NCBI GenBank assembly: GCA_018267315.1
Contig: JAFDYS010000020.1
Location: 18,864-82,863, forward strand
Length of the DNA stretch: 64,000 bases
From: Bacteroidota bacterium
Lineage (GTDB): Bacteria; Bacteroidota; Bacteroidia; Chitinophagales; UBA10324
Direction: 5' to 3'
Within the stretch, counting starts at the first letter, position 1. Each line of letters starts with the position of its first letter. The notes under the pieces were generated by a model. It saw only the letters and a program-made list of their open reading frames with translations. It was not told the DNA's origin and did no database searches. Shown here piece after piece: positions 55,862 to 63,122 of this stretch. Made by a program: the position numbers and the translations under genes.

Positions 55862-57487
55862 GTGAACGCGGGTATGCAGTGGTCTCCTGAGTTTTTTTCG
55901 CTGCTTCTGGGGCAATCATCACATTTTATCGGGATTTCCTCTCCTGAAAACGAACGGCTGGTTTGGGTAAACAATGCCGGCCTGCAGATTTTTGAGATCG
56001 GTAAAAAGCAAATGGAAAAAGGAATGAGCGTCAAAGAGCTGTTCCGCGAAGTTCCTTTAGAGTTCACTGCCTATTGCCGGAATCTTCAAAAGAAGAATGA
56101 TGAAACCTTCACAGGGATTTATGAATTTGTAACTTCAAAGAAGACGGAATTCCGGGGGTTATTTGTATGCGAGCCGTTTGCCTATGTAAAACAATCTTAT
56201 CATCTCATCACCATTATTAACGCGGCAAGCTTGTCAACTCTTTCTTCCGATTCGGGTAAAGACAAGGAGCGTTTCCGGGTATTATTTGATCATGCTACCG
56301 TGGGTATGCTGGTTACCGATCATAAAGGCATAATCAGCACACTCAATCCTTTTGCGGAAATACAATTCGGGTATCAAAAGGGTGAGCTCATCGGAAAAAC
56401 CATTGAAGTGCTCATCCCTGAAAACCTGCGCATGAGGCATGAAGAACTCCGGACCCGATTTACTCAATCGCCGCAAAACCGCCCGATGGGCATCGGGCTG
56501 GACCTGTATGGCCGAAAGAAGGACGGCAGCACCTTTCCGGTGGAGATTAGTCTGAGCCATTATGAATTCAACAGGCAGATGTTCGTGATCGCTTTCATCA
56601 ACGACATCACCGTACGCAAACAGGCGCAGGAAAATATGTTGCGCCAGAAAGTGGCAGCTGAAAAATATTCGGAAGAAGTGAAGCGGCTGAATGAGGCCCT
56701 CGAGCGCCGCGTGGAAGAACGCACTACCGTACTGCGCGAAACCCTTCACCAGCTGGAGAAGTCGAAAGAAGAACTGGAGGTGGCCCTGGAAAAAGAAAAA
56801 GAATTGAGTGATCTCAAGTCGCGGTTCGTATCTATGGCCTCACATGAATTCCGCACCCCGCTCAGCACCATCCTTTCTTCCGCTTCACTCATTGAACGCT
56901 ACCAGGGCGCCGATGATAACGAAAAACGGCAGCGTCACATTCACCGCATCAAGGAAAACGTAAAGAACCTGAACGACATCCTGGAAGACTTCCTGTCACT
57001 GGGTAAACTGGAGGAAGGATTGATCAAGCCCAAACAGGAACCCATCGGCATAGCTGATTTCATTTCCAATATTGTCCATGATGTGAGTGAAGTGAAAAAG
57101 GATCAGCAGAAATTTCTTTACACGCATGCCGGTGAAACAGAATTTCCTTCAGACAAGTACCTGCTGAAAAATGTGCTGATCAACCTGCTCTCGAACGCCA
57201 TCAAATTTTCAGGCGATGAGGATGCCATTGAAGTGAGCAGTGCCGTCACAAAAGATTCACTCACCATCCGGGTGAAGGATCACGGCATCGGTATTAGCCA
57301 GGATGACCAGGAACATCTGTTTGACCGTTTTTTCAGGGGAAAGAATGCTCTTAACATCAAAGGCACCGGGCTGGGATTATTCATCGTTTCCAAATATATT
57401 GAACTGCTTAACGGTTCCATTGAATGCAGAAGTCAGCTGAACGAAGGAACCGAATTCATCATCACCATTTATCCAATTAACGATTGA
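55862..57487 (+). CDS. PAS-domain sensor histidine kinase
   Basis: This 541-residue protein has no transmembrane segments, so it is cytoplasmic. An N-terminal PAS-like domain (about 10-110) is followed by a clear PAS domain (about 137-265; FRVLFDHATVGMLVTDHKGI, then GYQKGELIGKTIEVLIPENL and KKDGSTFPVEISLS). A coiled coil (about 265-320) and a HisKA domain with His328 (FVSMASHEFRTPLSTI) precede the HATPase (NVLINLLSNAIKFS, GTGLGLFIVSKYIELLNG). The start is a GTG at 55862; an ATG at 55874 is equally plausible. It is followed after three bases by a REC-Crp regulator and is almost certainly its kinase. Its nearness to the nos operon suggests redox or gas sensing, which is inference. Confidence 0.92.
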   Translation: MNAGMQWSPEFFSLLLGQSSHFIGISSPENERLVWVNNAGLQIFEIGKKQMEKGMSVKELFREVPLEFTAYCRNLQKKNDETFTGIYEFVTSKKTEFRGLFVCEPFAYVKQSYHLITIINAASLSTLSSDSGKDKERFRVLFDHATVGMLVTDHKGIISTLNPFAEIQFGYQKGELIGKTIEVLIPENLRMRHEELRTRFTQSPQNRPMGIGLDLYGRKKDGSTFPVEISLSHYEFNRQMFVIAFINDITVRKQAQENMLRQKVAAEKYSEEVKRLNEALERRVEERTTVLRETLHQLEKSKEELEVALEKEKELSDLKSRFVSMASHEFRTPLSTILSSASLIERYQGADDNEKRQRHIHRIKENVKNLNDILEDFLSLGKLEEGLIKPKQEPIGIADFISNIVHDVSEVKKDQQKFLYTHAGETEFPSDKYLLKNVLINLLSNAIKFSGDEDAIEVSSAVTKDSLTIRVKDHGIGISQDDQEHLFDRFFRGKNALNIKGTGLGLFIVSKYIELLNGSIECRSQLNEGTEFIITIYPIND

Positions 57488-57490
57488 CCT

Positions 57491-58549
57491 ATGAAAACCA
57501 TTTTGCTCATTGAAGACAACAAGGATATACGTGAGAACACTGCTGAAATTCTCGAGTTGTCCAACTATCGCGTACTCACGGCGGAGAACGGAAAAATCGG
57601 TGTGGAGATCGCACACAAGGAACCCCCTGATCTCATCATCTGCGACATCATGATGCCGGTAATGGATGGTTACGGCGTGTTGCATGCATTGGGCAAAACC
57701 AAAGAAACCGCTTCCATCCCGTTCATCTTCCTCACGGCAAAAACAGAACGCACCGATATGCGCAAGGGCATGGAGATGGGCGCTGATGATTACATCACTA
57801 AGCCCTTTGAGGAAATCGAACTGCTCAATGCCGTGGAAGCGCGGCTGAAAAAAGCGGATGCACTCAAGCGCGAATACCCCCAGGGCATTGAAGGTGTGCG
57901 CGAGTTTCTGGAAGAAGCCCGGCGCATCCAGAGCATTCAGCTGGTTTCGGCCGACCGCGAAACGATCAACTATAAAAAGCGACAGCTTATATTCAAAGAA
58001 GGGCAGCGCCCGCAGAATCTGTTTTACATCCAGAAAGGCAAAGTGAAAGTGTACCGCCAGAATGAAGAAGGAAAGGAACTCATCACCGGCATTTACACCG
58101 AAGGCGATTTTTTTGGCTACACCGCATTACTGGAAGAAAAGGCGTATGACGATAATGCCGAAGGGCTTGAAGAATCGGAGATCATGCTCATTCCGCGCAG
58201 CGACTTCAACCTGCTCATCAACTCAGATCCCACCACCGCAGGCAAGTTCATTCGCATGCTGGCCAATAATCTTTCTGATAAGGAAGAGCAGTTGCTCAAG
58301 CTCGCTTACAACTCCGTTCGCAAGCGCGTGGCCGATGCATTGCTGCTGGTGTACGAACGTTACAAGAAAACCAGTGGTGACAAGCCCATGCTCGCATTCA
58401 CCCGGGAAGATCTGGCACAGGTGGTGGGCACGGCCACGGAATCCCTGATCCGCACGCTCAGCGATTTCCGTCAGGAAAAACTCATTGACATCAAAGAAGG
58501 AAAGATCACCATTCTGAATGAAGACAAACTGAAATACATGCTCAATTAA
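57491..58549 (+). CDS. Response regulator fused to Crp/Fnr-type DNA-binding module (REC-cNMP-HTH)
   Basis: The protein has 352 residues. Receiver domain (about 1-120): Glu8/Asp9, phosphorylation site Asp52 (LIICDIMMPVMDG), Thr82 and Lys104 (DYITKPF). A cyclic-nucleotide-type domain (about 163-255; INYKKRQLIFKEGQRPQNLF, YTEGDFFGYTALLEE) lacks the Arg-Ser pair that binds cAMP in Crp. A Crp-type helix-turn-helix (about 293-345; FTREDLAQVVGTATESLIRT) ends the protein. It has too few cysteines for an Fnr iron-sulfur cluster. It is a phosphorylation-controlled Crp-like activator coupled to the upstream PAS kinase. The nos operon is convergent and about 45 bases away. Confidence 0.93.
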   Translation: MKTILLIEDNKDIRENTAEILELSNYRVLTAENGKIGVEIAHKEPPDLIICDIMMPVMDGYGVLHALGKTKETASIPFIFLTAKTERTDMRKGMEMGADDYITKPFEEIELLNAVEARLKKADALKREYPQGIEGVREFLEEARRIQSIQLVSADRETINYKKRQLIFKEGQRPQNLFYIQKGKVKVYRQNEEGKELITGIYTEGDFFGYTALLEEKAYDDNAEGLEESEIMLIPRSDFNLLINSDPTTAGKFIRMLANNLSDKEEQLLKLAYNSVRKRVADALLLVYERYKKTSGDKPMLAFTREDLAQVVGTATESLIRTLSDFRQEKLIDIKEGKITILNEDKLKYMLN

Positions 58550-58593
58550 CAGCAGCACTTCAGTTACCCCCTATGTTAAAAGAATTGCGTTGC

Positions 58594-59076
58594 CTACTTC
58601 TTCGCAAACGCTTCACTGATCTCGTATCCCTCGGTGTTCTGCAGGGAGAGTGACCAGTGACTGGTGAGTCCCGTTTCAATCCACATGTTGCCGAACTTAC
58701 GGTACACCCGGGCGTGTAAGCCGTATTCGTTTTCGAGCGTGTCGAGCAAATCCTTCACCGTGCAGTCGGGCTCAATGGAAACGGTACCGCTCACATGCTT
58801 ATCGCGGATGGCCGACAACTTTTTGTTTTTAGGTATGATCTCGGCTTTGGGAGACGCAACCGCACCTTTCTTGACCATGCTGATGAATTCAATTTTCAGA
58901 AAAGGATATTCATCAGAAAAATCTTTCTGAACCTCTTCAATGGTCCGGCTGTCATCCACTAAAATCTGCACGTCTGTTCCTGGCTTTTGGGCAACATTGT
59001 ATTTCCTGGCGGCCGGGTCATATTTCCGGCACATGAGCCCCGTATGGGGGCACGACGCTAAGTACAGAAATTTCAT
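58594..59076 (-). CDS. Small conserved-looking protein of unknown function downstream of nosY
   Basis: This is a 160-residue soluble protein, not assigned to a family. The first 25 residues include two Cys (ASCPHTGLMCRKYDPAARKY); an internal ATG at 59034 (MCRKYD) is an alternative start. The body has a beta-strand-like VQILVDDSRTIEEVQKDFSD, LKIEFISMVKKG, and a C-terminal half (DLLDTLENEYGLHARVYRKF) ending IETGLTSHWSLSLQNTEGYE. It lies 51 bases after nosY on the same strand, so it is probably the last gene of the nos operon. Whether it is part of N2O reduction is unknown. Confidence 0.75.
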   Translation of the reverse strand: MKFLYLASCPHTGLMCRKYDPAARKYNVAQKPGTDVQILVDDSRTIEEVQKDFSDEYPFLKIEFISMVKKGAVASPKAEIIPKNKKLSAIRDKHVSGTVSIEPDCTVKDLLDTLENEYGLHARVYRKFGNMWIETGLTSHWSLSLQNTEGYEISEAFAKK

Positions 59077-59127
59077 TCGCCTCAGTTAATGAGATTCGTC
59101 ATACCCTTTAGTGAAGAGCATCACTCA

Positions 59128-59901
59128 CTATAAATCTTTTCTGCGGAAATACCGGTTGCCAAACCAGAGCGGCAAGAGCGACCACAGCACGAGCAATGCA
59201 AGCGCCGTAACCGTTCCGGAAATGGAGCCGAGGAATTTCTGAAATACCGCTCCGGTGTATCCCATGAGGGCGGAGACATCGAGGCGAAGCAAAACCGATA
59301 TGCGGCCCAGGTCCACCGGATTCAGCGCCGAGAGAATCATCATCACTTTCTCCATCGGGTAGTCGCTGAAGTAGAACAGCACCAGCAGGATGATGCCGTC
59401 GTACAGAATGGTAAAGTAAAACCACAGGAGCAGCGATACGCCGATGCCCCTTGCCTTGTCATTCGTAACCACCGCGCTCCAGATGGCAATGGCCACAAAG
59501 ACAAAAGTGAGCAGCACGCCCACGAGGATGAGAAATAAACTGGTGGCACTCACGCCGAATGTTATTGCCGGAATGCCGATTCCGAATACCAGTGCCAGCG
59601 TAAGGGAAAGCGCCAGGCCGAGAAACTCGCTGAAGAAAAGACTGCGGCGGCTCATCGGCTGCGCCAGCAGCATTTCAATAAACTCCCGTGAGTTGTAAAA
59701 ATGAATGGTGCCGAAGATGATGCTCACCAAAGGCACCAGCAGCAGCACGATGTTGAGCAAACTCAAAACGGATTTCGACGGATCGCTTTCAAGGTAGAAC
59801 AGCGCATAGGAAAACACGAACAGCAGCAGGGCATAGGCAAGCACCATGCGGCTCCGCAGCACATCGTACAACACATATTTTAAAACCTTCAGGGTTACCA
59901 T
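59128..59901 (-). CDS. nosY: ABC transporter permease for NosZ maturation
   Basis: This 257-residue protein has six hydrophobic segments, as in ABC-2 type permeases, with HFYNSREFIEMLLAQPMSRR after the second helix. With NosF it forms the transporter that, with NosD, supplies sulfur/copper for the NosZ active centre (as shown for the Pseudomonas stutzeri system). It follows nosF by one base. The assignment rests on its position in an ordered nosZ-L-D-F-Y cluster. Confidence 0.88.
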   Translation of the reverse strand: MVTLKVLKYVLYDVLRSRMVLAYALLLFVFSYALFYLESDPSKSVLSLLNIVLLLVPLVSIIFGTIHFYNSREFIEMLLAQPMSRRSLFFSEFLGLALSLTLALVFGIGIPAITFGVSATSLFLILVGVLLTFVFVAIAIWSAVVTNDKARGIGVSLLLWFYFTILYDGIILLVLFYFSDYPMEKVMMILSALNPVDLGRISVLLRLDVSALMGYTGAVFQKFLGSISGTVTALALLVLWSLLPLWFGNRYFRRKDL

Positions 59902-59902
59902 A

Positions 59903-60625
59903 TCATTTAATTACGGTATCCGCCGTCCGCGAATACGCTTCAATCAAAGCGCGGCTCAGTTTGTTAGAGCCGGTTTTCGTTTTCAATTCACTCAACTGTC
60001 CATAAAATTTCAATGTGCCATCATGCAGCAGCATCACCTGGTCAGCCAGTTCTTCCACATCCGACATATTGTGCGTGGTGATTACAATGAGTTTCCCTTC
60101 CGTGCGGCATGAAAGAATTTTTTCTTTCAGTATTTCACTGGCCGCCGGATCGAGGCCGGCCGTGGGTTCATCAAGAATGAGAATGGCCGGGTTGAAGAGA
60201 AACGCAAGCGCGGCATTCACTTTCTGCCTCATGCCGCCGCTGAGCGTGCTCATCCGTTTCTCTCCGATCAGTTCAATATTGAAAGCGCGGTAGAGCTCTT
60301 CATCATAATCACCGCGGTGCTGCCGGATGTCTTTGATCATTTCAAATAACTGCTTCACCTTGATGTTATCCGGAAAGCGGTTGATCTGCGGCATGTATCC
60401 GATTGCGCGCCGGTAATTCCACGAGCGGCCTACCTGGTGACTGTTGACCACAATTTTCCCTTCATCAGGAATCACCAATCCGAGGATGCACTTGATCATG
60501 GTGGTTTTACCGGATCCGTTGGGGCCGATGAGGCATACCACCTGGCTGCGTCCGAAGTCAACCGAAAGGTCTTTCACCACCTGCAGCCGCCCGAATGATT
60601 TGGAAAGATGGCTAAGTCGCAGCAT
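59903..60625 (-). CDS. nosF: ABC transporter ATP-binding protein for NosZ maturation
   Basis: This 240-residue ATPase has Walker A GPNGSGKTTMIK, signature LSGGMRQKVNAAL, Walker B AILILDEPTAGLD and the H-loop TTHNM. It pairs with the nosY permease one base downstream. Its start overlaps the end of nosD by 14 bases, so the three genes are translationally linked. The general ABC fold is secure; the substrate assignment comes from the operon. Confidence 0.92.
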   Translation of the reverse strand: MLRLSHLSKSFGRLQVVKDLSVDFGRSQVVCLIGPNGSGKTTMIKCILGLVIPDEGKIVVNSHQVGRSWNYRRAIGYMPQINRFPDNIKVKQLFEMIKDIRQHRGDYDEELYRAFNIELIGEKRMSTLSGGMRQKVNAALAFLFNPAILILDEPTAGLDPAASEILKEKILSCRTEGKLIVITTHNMSDVEELADQVMLLHDGTLKFYGQLSELKTKTGSNKLSRALIEAYSRTADTVIK

Positions 60626-61931
60626 GGTTATAAGGTTTCATTTTAGGAGTATCGTCCCGGAACTGTTCCGGTGTAATGGAAGGAATCACTTTCTCCGTTT
60701 GATCGAGCACATTCACCATGAAGCTGTGCAGCAGCAATACGGAATTGGGCACCTCTTCCACCAGTTTTGAATACAAACTTACAGGCCGGAAGGGCACATC
60801 ACCCGTGCCGTCGCGGTTCAGGTCGTAACCACGGTACTTGTCCCAGTAGTTGGCGGCGAACTTGTTTTGGTTTTCACCTGCATTGGTGGTGACATCAAAA
60901 GTGTTTGCGGAGAAATTGTTTTCCGTAATAGTATCTGAATAACAGTCGCCGAGAATTTTCAGCGCCCATCCGTTTCTCACGATTTCATTTTTTGCAAAAA
61001 AACTTCTTGATGTTCCTTCGAGAAAAATGCCGGTGGTGTTGCGTTCAAAATGATTGGAGATAATACGGCTGTCGGTAAGTTCTTTCAGCAGCAAACCATA
61101 GGCGGCGCCGCCCCAGTTGTTTTCAAACCGGTTGAAATACATGTTCACGAATTTTGAATACATCACCGCCACTCCGGATCCGTTGTTGCGAAACGTGTTG
61201 GTGAAATACATATCATGATCAGAGAACATGAAGTGGATGCCGTAGCGAAGATTGTGCTCGCTGATGTTGTGGCTCACCTGTGTATATGTAACAAATTCGA
61301 AATAGATACCGTCGCGATGGCCGCTGATGTGGTTCCCGTCAATGAAAATGGAAGACGATTTCCAGCAGTGAATGCCGTTGCCCGAAGAGGTTTCCGTGGT
61401 GGCATTGCTCCGTATCTCGTTATTAAAAATGCTGCAGTCCCTGCTGTTGTCGCAGGTGATGCCGAAAAAATTATTGATGAGTTTGTTATTGGCGACAATG
61501 CATTGTTTTGCATTCGCGATGTGAATGCCGCTCAATTCCTTCAAATCACTTTTACCGGAATTCTGAATAACAAAACCGTCCAGCGTGACTCCGTTTGATT
61601 TAATGGTGATCACTTCATCTGCTTTCTTTCCGTCAATCACCGGGTAGCCGATGCCGCATAAACTGATCGGTTTGGTGATGATGATGTTTCCTTCAGCATA
61701 AACACCGGGTTGCACATTAATCACATCGCCGCTGTCGGCCGCTGCAATGGCCTGCTTCAATGTGTGAAACGGAAAGCCGGGACCCACGTCAATAGACCTT
61801 GCAGCCGAAAAGTTAACGTTGAACGAAGGCAAGAAAAAAAATAACAGTGCAATGCCTCTCCTCGCATCAAAGCTGCACCACGCAAACCTCTTCACCGTCA
61901 ACCTGCCGTTCCTGTTTCTTCCGGTTTTCAT
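60612..61931 (-). CDS. nosD: Periplasmic copper-loading protein NosD (right-handed beta-helix)
   Basis: The protein has about 439 residues from the ATG at 61931. The longer frame to 61988 would overlap nosL, so the shorter start was chosen, leaving 20 bases between the genes. A signal peptide (RRGIALLFFFLPSF) precedes a parallel beta-helix with the repeating pattern N.I..N..GI....S....I..N.I (for example GDVINVQPGVYAEGNIIITK, FFGITCDNSRDCSIFNNEIR). NosD works in the periplasm with NosF/NosY to assemble the copper-sulfide centre of NosZ. Its place after nosL and before nosF fits. Confidence 0.92.
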   Translation of the reverse strand: MKTGRNRNGRLTVKRFAWCSFDARRGIALLFFFLPSFNVNFSAARSIDVGPGFPFHTLKQAIAAADSGDVINVQPGVYAEGNIIITKPISLCGIGYPVIDGKKADEVITIKSNGVTLDGFVIQNSGKSDLKELSGIHIANAKQCIVANNKLINNFFGITCDNSRDCSIFNNEIRSNATTETSSGNGIHCWKSSSIFIDGNHISGHRDGIYFEFVTYTQVSHNISEHNLRYGIHFMFSDHDMYFTNTFRNNGSGVAVMYSKFVNMYFNRFENNWGGAAYGLLLKELTDSRIISNHFERNTTGIFLEGTSRSFFAKNEIVRNGWALKILGDCYSDTITENNFSANTFDVTTNAGENQNKFAANYWDKYRGYDLNRDGTGDVPFRPVSLYSKLVEEVPNSVLLLHSFMVNVLDQTEKVIPSITPEQFRDDTPKMKPYNHAAT

Positions 61932-61951
61932 AAGGAGGGAATAAATTCTGT

Positions 61952-62407
61952 TCACTTCACCTGCTTCATGGCTTCCTCCCATGTCCATACCTCGCCGCTG
62001 TATTGATCCCGGAATTGCTTCAACTGTTCTTCCGATTCAAATGCTGAAAGGAAAGCGCCCATCGGGCTGGGGAATTTTTCACTGTGCAGGTAAAATGCTT
62101 TAGTGGCATCAATCAGTTTGCGCGGCTCGGCCGGGCTCACCACCCACAGCGATGCTACTTCATCCTTCTTCACTTTTTCATGCCGCAGGTAGTTGATCAT
62201 GCATTCACCCGAATCAAACTTGTACACTTTGCCTTTCTTCGTCACCAGCTCGGCGCCAAAGCGTTCATCTATGATGGCCATTTTGCACAAATCGCACTGA
62301 TCGGTTCCGTAGGTAATCGGCTGCGGCTGCGCGCTGCACGAACTAAAGAACATGATGACGGTGACCATGAGACTCATGATGCGAATGTTTCTTTTTCTTC
62401 TACTCAT
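61952..62407 (-). CDS. nosL: Copper-binding lipoprotein NosL
   Basis: This 151-residue lipoprotein has the lipidated Cys24 in FFSSC. Metal-binding motifs are CDLCKM (residues 38-43) and SGECM (66-70); NosL uses this Cys/Met set to deliver Cu(I) to NosZ. The remaining fold signatures (VVSPAEPRKLIDATKAFYLH; PMGAFLSAFESEEQLKQF) match the family. Its start overlaps the stop of the upstream membrane protein by eight bases. Confidence 0.95.
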   Translation of the reverse strand: MSRRKRNIRIMSLMVTVIMFFSSCSAQPQPITYGTDQCDLCKMAIIDERFGAELVTKKGKVYKFDSGECMINYLRHEKVKKDEVASLWVVSPAEPRKLIDATKAFYLHSEKFPSPMGAFLSAFESEEQLKQFRDQYSGEVWTWEEAMKQVK

Positions 62408-62972
62408 GACTTTTCCTGAAATAAAATTCGTAAACCAAAATAAGCAATGAAACGGTGCCCATGCTCATGATGAGCGCGCCGCCAACATACGGAAACGAGC
62501 AGGCATGAAAATTCAGCAACTGCTGGCAACCAAGCAGCGGCGGCTGGTATGACATGCCGGGAATGATGATGGCCGCTTTGGGATCGAGGTTATGACCATA
62601 TACATATTCCCAGTGCCAGAAACGGTAAATGCCGAAGGCCGCTATACCAAGGAAGAGGAAATACCACACGGCGAAAATCCATTTCCTTCCCAGCAAAGCC
62701 ACGATCAATCCGGAAATAATCACTCCGATGATAACGCCGGTGATATAATGAAGCTCGGGAAACATATCGGCCGTGATGTGGCGCATGCCGATGTAGTGAT
62801 TCAACCCGTTGATGATGTCCACATCGCCGCTCAGGTGATTCATCCAGATGTACATTCTCAATCCTTCAGGATACTGCGGTGCATTGAGCGTGATCTTCCA
62901 TAGCGGAAACCAGAAGGACGGAATCATCACCAGGCAAATGGCAGCGAGAATGATTCTTGATGTCTTTTTCAT
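62400..62972 (-). CDS. Membrane protein of the nos operon (possible NosB-like)
   Basis: This 190-residue protein has about four or five hydrophobic segments and conserved-looking loops with His and Asp (WMNHLSGDVDIINGLNHYIG, RFWHWEYVYGHNLDPKAAI, LGCQQLLNFHACSFPYVGG). It lies between nosZ and nosL, where Bacteroidota and other clade II nos clusters have a membrane protein sometimes named NosB. Whether this is a true NosB could not be verified. It may link the quinone pool or the membrane to NosZ, which is speculation. It overlaps nosL by eight bases and so is translationally coupled to it. Confidence 0.78.
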   Translation of the reverse strand: MKKTSRIILAAICLVMIPSFWFPLWKITLNAPQYPEGLRMYIWMNHLSGDVDIINGLNHYIGMRHITADMFPELHYITGVIIGVIISGLIVALLGRKWIFAVWYFLFLGIAAFGIYRFWHWEYVYGHNLDPKAAIIIPGMSYQPPLLGCQQLLNFHACSFPYVGGALIMSMGTVSLLILVYEFYFRKSHE

Positions 62973-63021
62973 AACTCAGAACTTTTTCAGACCATTCATT
63001 GATCTTGATTAAAACAGGATG

Positions 63022-63083
63022 CACATAACACGACGTCCTGTATCCTCATGAACCCGCCTCAGGTTTCATAGCCGTGTTATGTG
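63022..63083 (-). promoter_or_regulatory. Inverted repeat between nosZ and the downstream nos genes
   Basis: CACATAACACG (63022-63032) pairs perfectly with CGTGTTATGTG (63073-63083). Between them, GAACCC / GGTTTC-like arms give a second, inner stem. Placed in the 137-base nosZ-to-membrane-protein gap, it may act as a partial terminator or RNA stability element in the transcript. Confidence 0.5.
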
Positions 63084-63095
63084 AATCACATCTCT

Positions 63096-63122
63096 GCCTG
63101 CCACAGGCATCAGATGGCAGGC
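63096..63122 (-). repeat. Hairpin overlapping the nosZ stop codon
   Basis: GCCTGCCA (63096-63103) pairs perfectly with TGGCAGGC (63115-63122); the nosZ stop codon (63110-63112) lies in the loop. The arms share the CCTGCC / GGCAGG core with the palindrome in uvrA. Confidence 0.55.

Noticed and set aside
57491..58549. Classical Fnr oxygen sensor
   Set aside because: The cysteines needed for the 4Fe-4S cluster are missing and a receiver domain is fused at the N-terminus.
61932..61988. Longer nosD start at 61988
   Set aside because: It would overlap nosL by 37 bases and add residues before the signal peptide that do not fit; the ATG at 61931 is preferred.
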